Source: Lelliottia amnigena | GTDB lineage: Bacteria > Pseudomonadota > Gammaproteobacteria > Enterobacterales > Enterobacteriaceae | Length of the DNA stretch: 64,000 nt | Reading direction: 5' to 3' | Assembly: GCA_900635465.1 (NCBI GenBank) | Contig: LR134135.1 | Coordinates: forward strand, 124,001 to 188,000 | Shown here: piece by piece, positions 20,336 to 31,872 of the stretch | Position numbering within the stretch: position 1 is the first letter of the stretch | How the letters are laid out: every line of letters begins with the position of its first letter | Notes under the pieces: model-generated | What the model was told of the DNA's origin: nothing | What the model saw: only the letters and a program-made list of their open reading frames with translations | The model's database searches: none | Translations under genes and position numbers: made by a program

Positions 20336-21280
20336 TTACGCCTTTTTCCCCCAACCTTGCCACTGATGCTGGACGTATTTCACCAGCGAGCTTTGGCCCA
20401 CGCTTTCACCGATCACCGAGAAGAACCGGGTGGCATACACAGGTTCCAGCGGCTGTTTCGGCTTGCAGAGGGTCACACCCTTAAACGGATTTCGCGGTTT
20501 TGTCGCCGGGTTTGTGCCAGGCGGCGATGACGTGTCTGGCCGTGAGGTATCCACTTGCGGCTCATTCAGCAGATCGCTCGGCCGGACCAGCGTGATATCC
20601 GATGGCAGTGATGGCAGCATTTGCTGCAAGACGCGCACGGTGGACGGATGGGGATGCCCAATCGCGATAGCCGACCCGTTGCGGCGTGCGAGCTGAACCG
20701 CACGATTGAACTGAGCGCGAATATCCGCATCGTTCTGCGTGTCATCCAGGAAGACTTTGCGCTTAATTACCTTTACACCAGTGCCCTGAGAGGCGCGCAG
20801 AGCCTGGCTATTGCCAATGGTCATGCTGTCGAGGAAATAGAGATTGTAGCGCTCTAGCGCCTGCATCACTTTTTGCATGCCGAACAGGCTGGACGTCATC
20901 GCGCTGCCCATGTGGTTGTTCAGCCCAACCGCAAAGGGAACTTTGCCATAAGCATCGCGAATAATGCGCTCGATCTCGCTGCTGCTCATGTCCGGGCGTA
21001 AGGTGTCTTTTTCCAGCGGTTGTTTACTGAGGGGGGCCATCGGCAGGTGGATCAGCACTTCGTGCCCGCTGTTGTGGGCTTTGGTCGCCATTTCGCGCGC
21101 ATGTGGGGCATTGGGTAACACGGCAACGGAGACGGCAGTGGGCATCGCCAGCACCTGATTTTCGTTGTGCGGGCGATAACCGAAATCATCAATGACGATG
21201 GCAAGTTTGCCTGCGTAAACCGGTGAAGCCAGCGCCAGTGCGCTGACGACGGATAAAACAAGACGACGAAATTGAAGCAA
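20336..21280 (-). CDS. yibQ: YibQ, divergent polysaccharide deacetylase family
   Basis: 314 residues with a cleavable signal peptide (LALASPVYA, cut near residue 23), so periplasmic. The domain starts with LAIVIDDFGYRP (the paired Asp of NodB-like metal enzymes), then HEVLIHLPMAP and the IGHPHPSTV histidine motif. This matches the family called divergent polysaccharide deacetylase (DUF610); no activity is proven. A Pro/Ser/Thr-rich tail (about 245-275) precedes the C-terminus. Starts four bases after the envC stop, in the gpmI-envC-yibQ order. Confidence 0.93.
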   Translation of the reverse strand: MLQFRRLVLSVVSALALASPVYAGKLAIVIDDFGYRPHNENQVLAMPTAVSVAVLPNAPHAREMATKAHNSGHEVLIHLPMAPLSKQPLEKDTLRPDMSSSEIERIIRDAYGKVPFAVGLNNHMGSAMTSSLFGMQKVMQALERYNLYFLDSMTIGNSQALRASQGTGVKVIKRKVFLDDTQNDADIRAQFNRAVQLARRNGSAIAIGHPHPSTVRVLQQMLPSLPSDITLVRPSDLLNEPQVDTSRPDTSSPPGTNPATKPRNPFKGVTLCKPKQPLEPVYATRFFSVIGESVGQSSLVKYVQHQWQGWGKKA

Positions 21281-21283
21281 AAC

Positions 21284-22567
21284 TTATCTTCCCAACCACG
21301 GCTGTGGATTGACCGCCTGACCCTGGCGACGAATTTCGAAATAGAGTGACGGGCGGCCCTGACCGCCACTGCTGCCCACAAGGGCGATGGGTTGTCCGGC
21401 ACGGACCTGTGTGCCTACGCTGACCAATGCGCTCTGGTTGTAGCCGTAAAGACTCATGTCGCCTTTGCCGTGTTCAACTACCACGACAAGACCGTAGCCC
21501 TGCAGCCAGTCGGCGAGGATCACGCGGCCATCGGCGATGGCTTTGACTTCGCTACCTTCGGAGGCACCAATAACGATACCCTTCCAACGTAGCTCACCCT
21601 GCAACTGTTCGCCATAGCGATGCAGAATTGAACCGTGAACGGGCCAGAACGCTTGTCCGCGTGGGGCACCGAGTCCGCCGGTACGCGAGATAAGCGAACG
21701 CTCGCTTTCGGTCGGTTTATAGGTTGAACCTTTACGCGATGCTTCTTGCTGGCGATCTTTTACGGCCTGCGCTTCACGCGCCTCTTTTTCGGCCCGTGCT
21801 TTGGCTGCTGCTTCGGCACGTGCAATGCTGTTGCGCAGTTTTGATTCGTTGGCTCGCATTTCACCCAGCTGCGTCTGACCTTCCTGGATCGATGACTCCA
21901 GACCGGAAAGCGTTTTCTTACGCTCATTCCGCGCCTGTTCCAGCTTCGCCTGTTGCGCCTGCTGATCGTAAAGCAGGGTCTGCTGCTGGGTTTGCTTCTC
22001 TTCAAGCTCCGCTTTCTGGGTGTTGACCTCTTCGCGCGTCTGCTTAAGCTGCGCGATGGTCTCCTGGCGAGCCTTGTTAAGATAACCAAAATAGGCCTGC
22101 AAGCGCTGGCCGCGCTGGCTCTCTTCACCGCTGAGAATCAACTGAATACCGGTATGCTCACCCTGACGGAATGCCGCATCCAGCTGGGCCGCAAGATTAC
22201 GTTCCTGGGCGTCGCGCTGGCGTTCTAGTTTGGCAATCGACGCATTCATTTCATCGATTTGCTTATTGAGCAGTGAAAGGGTGTTTTGCGTTTCGCGTAA
22301 TTTCCGCGCGGCGGCGGAGATGGCTTCTTCCTGCTGCTTTAGTTGCGCAAGCAGTGAAGCGCGTTGCTGTTGCTGCTGGCGAACCGCGCGCTCTTTCGCG
22401 GCGATATCGGCCTGAATCGATTTGAGCTGATCGCGATCGTCAGCGTGGGCGGATGTGGCGCACAACAATACGCCAGCGCTAAGCGCGCTGGCGTAAAGCA
22501 AAGGCCTGACTGAAAACCGTAGCAGCTTCACGACCCATGTGATTGAAAAAATCGCCTTTCCCCTCAT
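21284..22567 (-). CDS. envC: Murein hydrolase activator EnvC
   Basis: 427 residues. Signal peptide ending near ATSAHA, two long coiled coils (about 45-280, rich in Q, E, R, A), and a LytM/M23 domain (about 305-427). The domain is degenerate as expected for EnvC: zinc-ligand positions of active M23 peptidases are not His (LRWKG, SLYFE), so it activates the amidases AmiA and AmiB at the septum instead of cutting itself. The N-terminus is a few residues longer than in E. coli; a GTG at 22534 is an alternative start. Ten bases after gpmI. Confidence 0.95.
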   Translation of the reverse strand: MRGKAIFSITWVVKLLRFSVRPLLYASALSAGVLLCATSAHADDRDQLKSIQADIAAKERAVRQQQQQRASLLAQLKQQEEAISAAARKLRETQNTLSLLNKQIDEMNASIAKLERQRDAQERNLAAQLDAAFRQGEHTGIQLILSGEESQRGQRLQAYFGYLNKARQETIAQLKQTREEVNTQKAELEEKQTQQQTLLYDQQAQQAKLEQARNERKKTLSGLESSIQEGQTQLGEMRANESKLRNSIARAEAAAKARAEKEAREAQAVKDRQQEASRKGSTYKPTESERSLISRTGGLGAPRGQAFWPVHGSILHRYGEQLQGELRWKGIVIGASEGSEVKAIADGRVILADWLQGYGLVVVVEHGKGDMSLYGYNQSALVSVGTQVRAGQPIALVGSSGGQGRPSLYFEIRRQGQAVNPQPWLGR

Positions 22568-22576
22568 GGGGAAGGA

Positions 22577-24122
22577 TTATTCCACGATGAACAGCGGCTT
22601 GCCAGTCATCTCTTTCGGGATTTCCATCCCCATCAGCGTCAACATGGTTGGTGCGATGTCAGAAAGCTTACCGCCTTCCACCGCTTTCAGAGATTTCTCA
22701 CCCACATAAATCAGCGGAACAGGCAGGTTTGTGTGCGCCGTATGCGCCTGACCGGTCGACGGATCGCGCATCTGCTCAGCGTTACCGTGATCGGCGGTGA
22801 TCAGCAACTGACCGCCGACGGCTTCAACGGCTTTGGCTACTTGCTCAACGCAGTGATCCAGCGTTTCAACCGCTTTCACGGCCGCTTCCATCACGCCGGT
22901 ATGGCCGACCATATCGCCGTTCGGATAGTTACAGATAATGGTGTCGTATTTGCCGCTTGTGATTGCCGCGACCAGTTTTTCAGTCAGCTCAGCAGAGCTC
23001 ATTTCTGGCTGCAGATCGTAAGTCGCCACTTTCGGGGAGTTAATCAGAATGCGGTCTTCGCCTTTGAACGGCTCTTCTACGCCGCCGTTAAAGAAGAACG
23101 TCACGTGCGCGTATTTCTCGGTTTCGGAAATGCGCAGCTGCGTTTTGTCGTGCTTCGCCATCCACTCGCCCAGGGTGTTAGCCAGTGACGCTGGTGGATA
23201 TGCGCAGGGCACTTTGATATCAGCGGCGTATTCGGTCAGCATAATGAAGTCGAGGTTCACCACTTTCTTGCGGGCGAAACCGTCAAAATCGGCATTCACG
23301 AATGCACGGGTGATTTCACGCGCACGGTCGGCACGGAAGTTCATGAAGATCAGCGCATCGCCGCCTTCCATCGCTGCGTCAGCCTGGCCTTCAGCACGGA
23401 TCACGGTCGCTTTCACGAACTCGTCGTTTTCATCACGCGCGTAAGCGGCGTCCAGACCGGCAACGGCGGTATCAAACTGGAACTCACCTTTTTGCCATAG
23501 TCATCAGGTCATACGCTTGCTCAACGCGATCCCAGCGGTTATCGCGGTCCATCGCGTAGTAACGGCCAATGATCGAGGCAACGCGGCCTTTGCCCAGCTC
23601 GGCAAATTTGTCTTCAAGGGTTTGCAGTGACGATTTGGCGCTGCGCGGCGGGGTGTCGCGACCGTCCAGGAAAGCATGCAGGTAGATTTTTTCTGCGCCG
23701 CGTTCCGCTGCCATTTCTACCATCGCCAGGATGTGGTCTTCGTGGCTGTGAACGCCGCCCGCAGAGAGCAGACCCATAATGTGAACCGCTTTGCCTGCGT
23801 TCACGGCTTTATCGACAGCACCGGTCAGCGTAGGGTTGGAGAAGAACGTGCGTTCTTTAATCTCAACATCCAGACGGGTCAGATCCTGATAAACAATACG
23901 GCCCGCACCCAGGTTGACGTGTCCGACTTCGGAGTTGCCCATCTGGCGATCTGGCAGACCCACTTCCAGGCCGGACGCATCAATCAGGGTATGCGGACGT
24001 TGTGCCCACAGCGCATCCATTACCGGAGTTTTTGCGTTGAAAATGGCATTATCCTGGCTGTCTTCGCGATAGCCATAACCATCCAGAATCACCAGTACCA
24101 TAGGTTTTTTAGAAACCGACAT
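22577..24122 (-). pseudogene. gpmI: 2,3-bisphosphoglycerate-independent phosphoglycerate mutase, one-base insertion as read
   Basis: The cofactor-independent, manganese-type mutase (GpmI/GpmM, about 514 residues) interconverts 3- and 2-phosphoglycerate. From the ATG at 24122 ([18 protein letters not shown]) the N-terminal phosphatase-like part with the catalytic serine in [12 protein letters not shown] reads well to LMTMAK, then hits TGA. The rest ([10 protein letters not shown] onward, with [14 protein letters not shown] and the ending KPLFIVE) follows in another frame. The break is a run of five T (23489-23493, A on the coding strand); four would keep the frame. Likely a run-length error. 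Confidence 0.93.
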
Positions 24123-24369
24123 TGCGACATCCTCATGCTCAAGAGACAAAAAATTTGCGTAATTTTACTACAGCTGAATCGATAAAGTAGCCTCAGAAGA
24201 TCAAAGAAAACGCAGGGGCAGGGGCCATGAAGGCGATTTTGCACTATTTTTTTCGTGGCATGCCGCAGAAAATGGATTAGCTTATTCCCGCTGGCTGTAT
24301 TTGCCACACCGCACAGGTATACTCCTGTCCTGGTTTTTTTAATCACTACGTCGGGAGTTGTTACCCCCC

Positions 24370-24801
24370 ATGCAAGAAATTATGCAATTTGTTAGCCGCC
24401 ATCCGGTACTGAGTATCGCGTGGATTGGTTTACTGGCAGCTGTGCTGTTCACCACGTTCAAAGGCCTTACCTCTAAAGTGAAGGTTATCACTCGTGGCGA
24501 AGCAACGCGTCTTATCAATAAAGAAGACGCCGTGGTTGTGGATCTGCGTCAGCGTGATGATTTCCGTAAAGGTCATATTGCAGGTTCTATCAATCTGCTG
24601 CCTGCTGAAATCAAAGCAAATAATGTTGGTGAACTGGACAAGCATAAAGCGCAGCCGATTATCGTTGTCGACGGTACCGGTATGCAGGCGCAAGATCCGG
24701 CCAGCGCGCTGATCAAGGCGGGTTTTGAAAAGGTCTATGTGCTGAAAGACGGCGTCTCCGGCTGGAGCGGCGAGAATCTGCCTTTAGTTCGCGGTAAATA
24801 A
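24370..24801 (+). CDS. yibN: YibN, membrane-anchored rhodanese-like protein
   Basis: 143 residues from the ATG at 24370 ([12 protein letters not shown]). One N-terminal transmembrane segment (about 11-30) and a rhodanese domain: [22 protein letters not shown] is the first conserved block. The active-site loop reads [14 protein letters not shown]; no cysteine occurs anywhere in the protein, so it cannot act as a cysteine sulfurtransferase. Function unknown in the family. It leads the yibN-grxC-secB-gpsA series, 13 bases ahead of grxC, and is divergent from gpmI. Confidence 0.95.
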   Translation: MQEIMQFVSRHPVLSIAWIGLLAAVLFTTFKGLTSKVKVITRGEATRLINKEDAVVVDLRQRDDFRKGHIAGSINLLPAEIKANNVGELDKHKAQPIIVVDGTGMQAQDPASALIKAGFEKVYVLKDGVSGWSGENLPLVRGK

Positions 24802-24814
24802 GAGGAACGACGTT

Positions 24815-25063
24815 ATGGCCAATATCGAAATGTACACCAAAGCGACCTGCCCGTTCTGCCATCGCGCGAAAGCGCTGCTGAGCAGCAAAGGCGTCACCTT
24901 TCAGGAACTGCCTATCGATGGCGACGCGGCAAAACGTGAAGAGATGATCAAACGTAGTGGCCGTACGACGGTTCCGCAGATTTTTATTGATGCGCAGCAC
25001 ATTGGCGGCTGTGATGACTTGTATGCGCTTGATGCACGTGGTGGGCTTGATCCCCTGCTGTAA
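24815..25063 (+). CDS. grxC: Glutaredoxin 3
   Basis: 82 residues. The redox site is CPFC (residues 11-14; the E. coli protein has CPYC), with TVPQIFIDAQHIGGCDD for glutathione binding. Reduced by glutathione and reduces ribonucleotide reductase and mixed disulfides in the cytoplasm. Good AGAGGAACG ribosome site. Sits between yibN and secB. Confidence 0.97.
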   Translation: MANIEMYTKATCPFCHRAKALLSSKGVTFQELPIDGDAAKREEMIKRSGRTTVPQIFIDAQHIGGCDDLYALDARGGLDPLL

Positions 25064-25096
25064 TAGCGTTTTAGGACAATTAAAAAGGGTATTTCC

Positions 25097-25564
25097 ATGT
25101 CAGAACAAAACAACAACGAAATGAGTTTCCAGATTCAGCGCATCTACACCAAGGATGTCTCTTTCGAAGCGCCAAATGCGCCGCATGTTTTCCAGAAAGA
25201 TTGGCAGCCAGAGGTTAAACTTGATCTTGATACTGCGTCTACCCAACTGGCAGACGACGTGTATGAAGTTGTACTGCGCGTGACCGTCACCGCTGCGCTG
25301 GGTGAAGAAACGGCATTCCTGTGTGAAGTACAGCAGGGTGGTATCTTCTCCGTTGGCGGTATTGAAGGTAATCAGCTGGCGCATTGCCTGGGTGCATACT
25401 GCCCGAACATTCTGTTCCCGTATGCTCGCGAATGCATCACCAGCCTGGTATCACGCGGTACATTCCCGCAATTGAACCTTGCGCCAGTTAACTTTGATGC
25501 GCTGTTCATGAACTATCTGCAGCAGCAAGCTGGCGAAGGTACTGAAGAACATCAGGATGCCTGA
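25097..25564 (+). CDS. secB: Protein-export chaperone SecB
   Basis: 155 residues, start [20 protein letters not shown]. Tetrameric cytoplasmic chaperone that keeps preproteins unfolded and hands them to SecA. The acidic C-terminus and the [19 protein letters not shown] segment are typical. Its TGA overlaps the gpsA ATG by one base, giving tight coupling. Confidence 0.98.
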   Translation: MSEQNNNEMSFQIQRIYTKDVSFEAPNAPHVFQKDWQPEVKLDLDTASTQLADDVYEVVLRVTVTAALGEETAFLCEVQQGGIFSVGGIEGNQLAHCLGAYCPNILFPYARECITSLVSRGTFPQLNLAPVNFDALFMNYLQQQAGEGTEEHQDA

Positions 25565-26583
25565 TGAGTACAGTTAATGCGTCAATGACTGTGATCGGTG
25601 CCGGCTCGTACGGCACCGCTCTTGCTATTACCCTGGCAAGAAATGGTCACGAAGTGGTGCTTTGGGGCCACGATCCCAAACATATCGCGACGTTACAGCA
25701 CGATCGCTGTAATATTGCGTTCCTTCCTGATGTTCCTTTCCCTGATTCGCTGCACTTAGAAAGCGATCTCGCCACGGCGCTTGCTGCCAGCCGCAATATC
25801 TTAGTTGTCGTGCCAAGCCATGTGTTTGGTCAGGTGCTGCACCAGATCAAGCCGCTGATGCGTGCTGATGCGCGCATTGTGTGGGCAACGAAAGGGCTGG
25901 AAGCGGAAACGGGACGTCTGTTGCAGGATGTGGCCCGTGAAGTGCTGGGTGATGATATTCCGCTGGCGGTGATCTCCGGACCGACGTTTGCCAAAGAGCT
26001 GGCCGCTGGCCTGCCGACGGCAATTTCTCTGGCTTCAACCGATCAAACCTTCTCCGACGATCTTCAGCATTTGCTGCACTGTGGCAAAAGCTTCCGCGTC
26101 TACAGCAACCCGGATTTTATCGGTGTACAGCTGGGCGGTGCGGTGAAGAACGTTATCGCGATCGGCGCGGGTATGTCTGACGGTATCGGCTTTGGCGCGA
26201 ATGCGCGTACGGCATTGATCACCCGTGGACTGACAGAGATGTCGCGTCTTGGCGAAGCGTTGGGTGCCGATCCCGCCACCTTTATGGGGATGGCTGGCTT
26301 GGGCGATCTGGTGCTGACCTGTACCGACAACCAGTCTCGTAATCGCCGCTTTGGCATGATGCTCGGACAGGGCATGGATGTGATGGGCGCGCAGGAAAAG
26401 ATTGGTCAGGTGGTCGAAGGCTATCGCAATACCAAAGAAGTTCGGGAATTGGCGCACCGTTTTGGTGTCGAAATGCCAATAACCGAGGAAATTTATCAGG
26501 TATTGTATTGCGGAAAAAATGCGCGCGAGGCAGCATTGACCTTATTAGGTCGCTCACGCAAGGAAGAGCGCAGCAGTAGCTAA
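25564..26583 (+). CDS. gpsA: Glycerol-3-phosphate dehydrogenase [NAD(P)+]
   Basis: 339 residues. It reduces dihydroxyacetone phosphate to sn-glycerol 3-phosphate for phospholipid synthesis. Rossmann motif [13 protein letters not shown] at residues 10-22 and the catalytic lysine in [13 protein letters not shown]. Coupled to secB by a one-base overlap; cysE follows after 73 bases, the usual order. Confidence 0.98.
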   Translation: MSTVNASMTVIGAGSYGTALAITLARNGHEVVLWGHDPKHIATLQHDRCNIAFLPDVPFPDSLHLESDLATALAASRNILVVVPSHVFGQVLHQIKPLMRADARIVWATKGLEAETGRLLQDVAREVLGDDIPLAVISGPTFAKELAAGLPTAISLASTDQTFSDDLQHLLHCGKSFRVYSNPDFIGVQLGGAVKNVIAIGAGMSDGIGFGANARTALITRGLTEMSRLGEALGADPATFMGMAGLGDLVLTCTDNQSRNRRFGMMLGQGMDVMGAQEKIGQVVEGYRNTKEVRELAHRFGVEMPITEEIYQVLYCGKNAREAALTLLGRSRKEERSSS

Positions 26584-26656
26584 TAGGGAACCGTTGTCGC
26601 CCAACGACACGGCCAGCATAGACTGGCCGGTCGTCTAATTACGCCTGGAGTATGCA

Positions 26657-27478
26657 ATGCCGTGTGAAGAACTGGATATCGTCTGGAACAATATTAAAGC
26701 CGAAGCCCGGGCTTTAGCCGACTGCGAGCCCATGCTGGCCAGTTTTTACCACGCGACGTTACTCAAGCATGAAAATCTCGGCAGCGCCCTGAGCTATATG
26801 CTCGCGAACAAACTCGCTTCTTCAATCATGCCCGCCATTGCCATCCGCGAAGTCGTTGAAGAGGCGTATGCCGCCGATCCCGAAATGATCGCCTCCGCTG
26901 CCTGCGATATTCAGGCCGTGCGAACGCGTGACCCGGCAGTGGATAAATACTCCACGCCGCTGCTGTATCTCAAAGGTTTTCATGCTTTACAGGCCTATCG
27001 CATCGGCCACTGGCTGTGGAACGAAGGCCGCCGTGCGCTGGCTATTTTCCTGCAAAATCAGGTGTCCGTGACGTTCCAGGTGGATATCCACCCGGCAGCG
27101 AAAATTGGTCGCGGCATCATGCTTGACCACGCCACCGGCATTGTCGTCGGTGAGACGGCGGTTATCGAAGATGACGTGTCAATTCTGCAATCCGTGACCC
27201 TTGGTGGTACCGGCAAAACCAGTGGCGATCGCCATCCCAAAATTCGCGAAGGCGTGATGATTGGCGCGGGCGCGAAAATTCTCGGCAACATTGAAGTCGG
27301 ACGCGGTGCGAAAATTGGCGCAGGCTCGGTTGTGCTTCAACCTGTTCCGCCGCACACCACCGCCGCGGGTGTTCCAGCGCGCATCGTGGGCAAACCCGAG
27401 AGCGATAAACCGGCGATGGATATGGATCAGCATTTCAACGGCATTCACCATACCTTTGAGTATGGTGACGGTATCTAG
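26657..27478 (+). CDS. cysE: Serine O-acetyltransferase
   Basis: 273 residues. Acetylates serine with acetyl-CoA, the committing step of cysteine synthesis. N-terminal helical domain, then left-handed beta-helix hexapeptide repeats with the catalytic region [16 protein letters not shown]. The protein ends FEYGDGI; the C-terminal isoleucine is the residue that inserts into CysK in the cysteine synthase complex. Its stop overlaps the convergent trmL stop by two to three bases. Confidence 0.98.
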   Translation: MPCEELDIVWNNIKAEARALADCEPMLASFYHATLLKHENLGSALSYMLANKLASSIMPAIAIREVVEEAYAADPEMIASAACDIQAVRTRDPAVDKYSTPLLYLKGFHALQAYRIGHWLWNEGRRALAIFLQNQVSVTFQVDIHPAAKIGRGIMLDHATGIVVGETAVIEDDVSILQSVTLGGTGKTSGDRHPKIREGVMIGAGAKILGNIEVGRGAKIGAGSVVLQPVPPHTTAAGVPARIVGKPESDKPAMDMDQHFNGIHHTFEYGDGI

Positions 27479-27947
27479 CTTCTGAGCACGGCGCCGGCAT
27501 ATCCCAACTGGCGCCAGGCTTCATACACCACGACCGACACCGCGTTAGACAAGTTCATGCTGCGGCTATCCGGCATCATTGGAATACGGATTTTTGCTCA
27601 GCGGGCAGGACATCCAGAATAGTGGCTGGCAGGCCACGCGTCTCCGGACCAAACATCAGATAATCGCCTTCCTGATAACTCACTGCGCTGTGCGCCGGTG
27701 TGCCTTTGGTCGTCAGCGCAAACATGCGCTGCGGATTTTCCGCTTCCACAAAGGCCGCGTAATCGTGATGGCGAACGACGGCCGTAAATTCATGATAATC
27801 CAGTCCCGCGCGGCGCAGGCGTTTGTCGTCCCACGTAAAGCCCATCGGCTCAATAATATGCAGACGAAAACCGGTATTGGCACACAGGCGAATGATATTG
27901 CCGGTATTAGGCGGAATTTCTGGTTCGAATAGTACGATGTTAAGCAT
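27475..27947 (-). pseudogene. trmL: tRNA (cytidine/uridine-2'-O-)-methyltransferase TrmL, one-base deletion as read
   Basis: SPOUT-class enzyme that methylates the ribose of the wobble base of tRNA-Leu. [21 protein letters not shown] through [16 protein letters not shown] is in frame; the last knot region ([26 protein letters not shown]) that binds SAM follows in another frame. The break is a run of five T at 27591-27595 (A on the coding strand) where six would keep the frame; corrected length is 157 residues, the family value. As read, the protein stops after about 123 residues without its knot. Confidence 0.92.
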
Positions 27948-28129
27948 GCTGTCCCCTGAGCCTATCCCGTTAGGCTATTTTATTTGCCATTTTGGACGTT
28001 GGCAGTGCTCACCTTTCTCGCGTACCGTGTGTTCGCTCCGGGTGTTCCGCGCTGTCCGCGTCCAAACTGTCTGCAACAATCAACGCCAACTGGATTAGGC
28101 TCTGAAAATGCGGGGGCAGGATAGCAGAA

Positions 28130-28168
28130 TCTGCCTCTTTTCTCTCCCTGTGGGAGAGGGGGTGAGGG
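28130..28168. repeat. CCCTCTCCC-type hairpin repeat downstream of lldD
   Basis: CTCTCCC (28142-28148) and GGGAGAG (28152-28158) pair over TGT, followed by GGGGTGAGGG. The same palindrome core recurs at 35490-35511, 40327-40347 and, weaker, 33171-33185, always between genes. It lies between the ends of trmL and lldD and may stop or stabilise the lld transcript. Confidence 0.7.
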
Positions 28169-28188
28169 CAACAGACGACCACAATACC

Positions 28189-29376
28189 TTACGCCGCACT
28201 CCCCTGCGCGAGCGGTGCCAGCGCCGCAGGAACTCGGCTCAACTCCTGTACCAGCGAGTCTTTGCTGATTTCACTGATGGTCTTCGCGCCGGTCAGGGTC
28301 ATCGCCACTTTCATCTCTTTCTCGATCAGATTCAGCAGATTGGCCACACCTGCCTGGCCGTGCGTCGCCAGCGCGTACAGATACGCCCGCCCCAGCAGCA
28401 CGCTGTCTGCGCCCAACGCAATCATGCGCACCACGTCCAGTCCGTTACGAATGCCGCTGTCGGCCAGGATCGCAATATCCCCTTTCACCGCATCGGCAAT
28501 CGCAGGCAGGGCACGTGCAGAAGAAAGCACGCCGTCCAGCTGTCGTCCACCGTGGTTCGACACCACAATCCCATCCGCGCCAAAGCGCACCGCGTCACGG
28601 GCATCTTCCGGATCGAGGATCCCTTTGATCACCATAGGACCATCCCAGAACTCGCGGATCCACTCCAGGTCTTTCCATGAAATCGACGGATCGAAGTTAT
28701 TCGCCAGCCAGCCGATGTAATCCTCAAGACCGGTCGGTTTCCCGAGATAGGCCGAGATATTCCCCAGATCGTGCGGACGGCCGTTAACGCCGACATCCCA
28801 CGCCCATTGCGGATGCGTCACCGCCTGCCAGTAACGGCGCATCGCCGCATTTGCGCCGCTCATTCCGGAGTGCGCATCACGATAACGTGCGCCCGGCGTC
28901 GGCATATCGACGGTAAACACCAGCGTGGAACAGCCCGCCGCTTTGGCGCGTTCCAGCGCGTTACGCATGAAGCCGCGGTCACGCAGCACGTACAGCTGGA
29001 ACCACATTGGGCGCTTGATGGTGGGTGCAACTTCTTCAATCGGGCAAACGGACACGGTTGAAAGGGTAAATGGGATCCCTTTCGCATCAGCCGCAGCCGC
29101 AGCCTGGACCTCACCACGGCGCGCATACATACCGCACAATCCAACGGGCGCAAGGGCTACGGGCATCGACAGCGTCTCGTTGAAGAGTGTTGTCTCAAGG
29201 CTCAGATCTGACATATTTTTCAGCACGCGCTGGCGCAGAGCCACCTCTGACAAATCTTGCACGTTGCGACGCAGGGTGTATTCCGAATAGGCACCGCCGT
29301 CAATGTAATGGAACAGGAACGGGGGCAGGATGCGCTGCGCCGCTGCGCGATAGTCACTGGCTGCGGAAATAATCAT
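28189..29376 (-). CDS. lldD: L-lactate dehydrogenase (quinone)
   Basis: 395 residues, FMN-dependent alpha-hydroxy-acid oxidase family, membrane-associated; oxidises L-lactate to pyruvate and passes electrons to the quinone pool. The active-site block [12 protein letters not shown] carries the catalytic His and Arg; [15 protein letters not shown] binds the FMN phosphate. Overlaps lldR by four bases (ATGA), last gene of lldPRD. Confidence 0.98.
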   Translation of the reverse strand: MIISAASDYRAAAQRILPPFLFHYIDGGAYSEYTLRRNVQDLSEVALRQRVLKNMSDLSLETTLFNETLSMPVALAPVGLCGMYARRGEVQAAAAADAKGIPFTLSTVSVCPIEEVAPTIKRPMWFQLYVLRDRGFMRNALERAKAAGCSTLVFTVDMPTPGARYRDAHSGMSGANAAMRRYWQAVTHPQWAWDVGVNGRPHDLGNISAYLGKPTGLEDYIGWLANNFDPSISWKDLEWIREFWDGPMVIKGILDPEDARDAVRFGADGIVVSNHGGRQLDGVLSSARALPAIADAVKGDIAILADSGIRNGLDVVRMIALGADSVLLGRAYLYALATHGQAGVANLLNLIEKEMKVAMTLTGAKTISEISKDSLVQELSRVPAALAPLAQGSAA

Positions 29377-30146
29377 GTGTTGTTCTCCCTGGACATATCA
29401 TGATCGCCGGGCAGGCGGGTAATGCGTGCCTGTCGGGCCTGATCTTCATCGAATCGTTTAATGGTGGTATGTACGAAGCCCAGATGCGCCATCATCGCCT
29501 TGCGTGCGGCTTCGGCGTCACCGGCCAGAATGGCGTTCAGCACCGCTTCGTGTTGTTCAGTCAACTGTGCGAAAACCGGCGGCACCAGATACATGCGCTG
29601 GCGACTCTGCTTAACGGACGATTGCAGCAGATCGAAAAATCCGCGCATGGTTTGCAGCAGCACGACGTTGTGTGAGGCCTCAGCAATCGCCAGATGAAAG
29701 CGGACGTCTGCCTGCGAGGCGATATCCGGGTCGCTGCTTTGCGTGGCTTCAAAGCAGGCTTTGAGCTTCTCTTTATCGCTGTCCGTAGCGCGCATCGCGG
29801 CGTGCCAGGCGGTGCTGGTTTCAATCGCGTGGCGCGCTTCCAGGATGTCGAAACTGTAATCGGGATCGTTCTCCATCAGCGTCTTCAGCGGCTGGACGAT
29901 GTTTTGTTCGGACCAGTCGTCGTGCTGCCAGCGCACAAACGTCCCGCCGCCACGACGGCTCAGCAGCACCCCTTCGCTGATCAGCATCGCCAGCGCTTCG
30001 CGCAGTGAATTACGCGACACGCCTAGCTGGGCGGCCAACTGGCGTTCGGCGGGCAATTTCATGCCCGCTTCCAGCTGTTGTTCTGCAATCAGCGCCCGCA
30101 CGCGAGAGGCGATCTCGTCGGACAAGCGTTTTGGCATCACTATCAT
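29373..30146 (-). CDS. lldR: L-lactate-responsive regulator LldR
   Basis: 257 residues, GntR/FadR family. Winged helix-turn-helix (about 10-70; [22 protein letters not shown]) and a C-terminal FCD ligand domain with metal-type histidines ([14 protein letters not shown]). Controls lldPRD in response to L-lactate. Overlaps lldP and lldD by four bases on each side. A pair of candidate operators lies upstream of lldP. Confidence 0.97.
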   Translation of the reverse strand: MIVMPKRLSDEIASRVRALIAEQQLEAGMKLPAERQLAAQLGVSRNSLREALAMLISEGVLLSRRGGGTFVRWQHDDWSEQNIVQPLKTLMENDPDYSFDILEARHAIETSTAWHAAMRATDSDKEKLKACFEATQSSDPDIASQADVRFHLAIAEASHNVVLLQTMRGFFDLLQSSVKQSRQRMYLVPPVFAQLTEQHEAVLNAILAGDAEAARKAMMAHLGFVHTTIKRFDEDQARQARITRLPGDHDMSRENNT

Positions 30147-31798
30147 GGAATCATCCAGGTTAAGACGTAAGCCTGCAGCGTGGTGATGACGCCGACCATG
30201 CAGGTGAAAATCAGGCTGTGTTTAACGGTAAAGCGGAACAGATCCGACTCTTTACCGACCAGTCCCACTGCGGCACAGGCAATGGCGATAGACTGCGGCG
30301 AAATCATTTTTCCCGTCACGCCACCCGTGGTGTTGGCGGCGACTAAGAGCACGTCCGACACGCCAATCTGCTGGGCAGCGGTCGCCTGCAATGCGGCAAA
30401 CAGTGCGTTTGAGGACGTATCCGAACCGGTCAGGAATACTCCCAGCCAGCCGAGGAACGGCGAGAAAAAGGTAAACGCGTGGCCGGTGTGGGCGAGCGCT
30501 AAAGCCAGCGTCGATGACAGGCCGGAATAGTTCGAGATAAACGCAAACGCCAGCACCATCCCGATGGAGTAAATCGGCAGCGCCAGTTCCTTCAGCGTGT
30601 TGGCGAAAGTCTGTATCGCCGCGGCTGGCTTCATACGCAGCCACACGATAGAAAGGATCGCCGCGAACAAAATCGCCGTGCCGGTGGCGGAGAACCAGTC
30701 AAATTTATACACCGCAGCATACGGCGTGGCGTCGTGAACCACTGGCGGCATGCGCGCCACCATTTTGTCGAGGAACGGTACGGAAATGTTGATCACCATG
30801 TCATACAGCGCGCCGCCTGGGGCGAACAGCGCCTTAAACGGCGGAACGCTCCACAGGGTGACGGTGGCCGTCAGGAACAGGAACGGCGACCAGGCGCGGA
30901 TAATTTGTCCAACCGTGTAGTTTGTCCGTGCCAGCGTTTGATCGACTTGCGACGCGCCCATATCGCCAAAGCGGAAGATGCGCACCGGCTGCCAGCGTCG
31001 CAGGAACAGAGTCAGACACACTAATGACACCAGCGACGAGATAATGTCCGGCAGTTCCGGGCCTATGAAGTTCGAACTGAGATACTGCGCGATGGCGAAC
31101 GAGCCACCTGCGACCATCACCGCAGGCCAGGTCTCTTTCACGCCGCGCCAGCCGTCCATAATCGCCATGATCCAGAACAGCACGATTATGGTCAGGAACG
31201 GTAGCTGGCGGCCCACCATCTGGCCGATTTCAAAGCTGTCCAGGCCGGTGACCTGTCCGGCAACCAGAATCGGGATGCCCATCGCGCCAAACGCCACCGG
31301 TGCGGTGTTAACGATCAGGCACAGGCCCGCAGCGTACAGCGGGTTAAAGCCCAACCCTACCAGCAGTGCAGCGGTAATCGCCACCGGTGCGCCAAATCCC
31401 GCGGCCCCTTCGAGGAACGCCCCGAAGCAGAAGCCGACGATCAGCATTTGCAGGCGTTGGTCCGGTGTGATGGACAAAATCGACGAGCGGATAATGTCAA
31501 ACTGACCGGTTTTAACCGAGATTTTATAGACAAATACCGCGGCAATGATGATCCACGCAATGGGCCACAGGCCGTAGAAAAAGCCGTAAACGACGGATGC
31601 CAGCGCATGGTCGACCGGCATTTTGTAGAACAACAGCGCTACCGCGAGCGCGATAGCAACGGTATACGTCGCGGCCAGATAGCCTTTCAGCTTGAGTTTA
31701 ATCAGCGCGAAGAAAAAGAACAGGATCGGTAGCGATGCGATCAGGCTAGACAACCAGATATTACCGGCCGGGTCGTAATTTTGTTGCCAGAGGCTCAT
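30143..31798 (-). CDS. lldP: L-lactate permease
   Basis: 551 residues from the ATG at 31798 ([19 protein letters not shown]), the family length; an in-frame codon nine positions upstream is not needed. About 12-14 transmembrane segments. LctP family signatures [19 protein letters not shown] and [17 protein letters not shown] are present. Proton-coupled lactate and glycolate uptake at the inner membrane. First gene of lldPRD. Confidence 0.97.
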   Translation of the reverse strand: MSLWQQNYDPAGNIWLSSLIASLPILFFFFALIKLKLKGYLAATYTVAIALAVALLFYKMPVDHALASVVYGFFYGLWPIAWIIIAAVFVYKISVKTGQFDIIRSSILSITPDQRLQMLIVGFCFGAFLEGAAGFGAPVAITAALLVGLGFNPLYAAGLCLIVNTAPVAFGAMGIPILVAGQVTGLDSFEIGQMVGRQLPFLTIIVLFWIMAIMDGWRGVKETWPAVMVAGGSFAIAQYLSSNFIGPELPDIISSLVSLVCLTLFLRRWQPVRIFRFGDMGASQVDQTLARTNYTVGQIIRAWSPFLFLTATVTLWSVPPFKALFAPGGALYDMVINISVPFLDKMVARMPPVVHDATPYAAVYKFDWFSATGTAILFAAILSIVWLRMKPAAAIQTFANTLKELALPIYSIGMVLAFAFISNYSGLSSTLALALAHTGHAFTFFSPFLGWLGVFLTGSDTSSNALFAALQATAAQQIGVSDVLLVAANTTGGVTGKMISPQSIAIACAAVGLVGKESDLFRFTVKHSLIFTCMVGVITTLQAYVLTWMIP

Positions 31799-31872
31799 GC
31801 AGGTCTCCTGAGGACCACGCTTCACGTCACACGGGTGAGTCTAAGCTCATTATCGCGTCACAATAAGTGTAA

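Noticed and set aside
23484..23512. In-frame TGA in gpmI as a possible selenocysteine codon, since selAB is in the window
   Set aside because: The homologous sequence continues in a different frame after the TGA, which fits a one-base insertion and not recoding; no SECIS-like hairpin follows.
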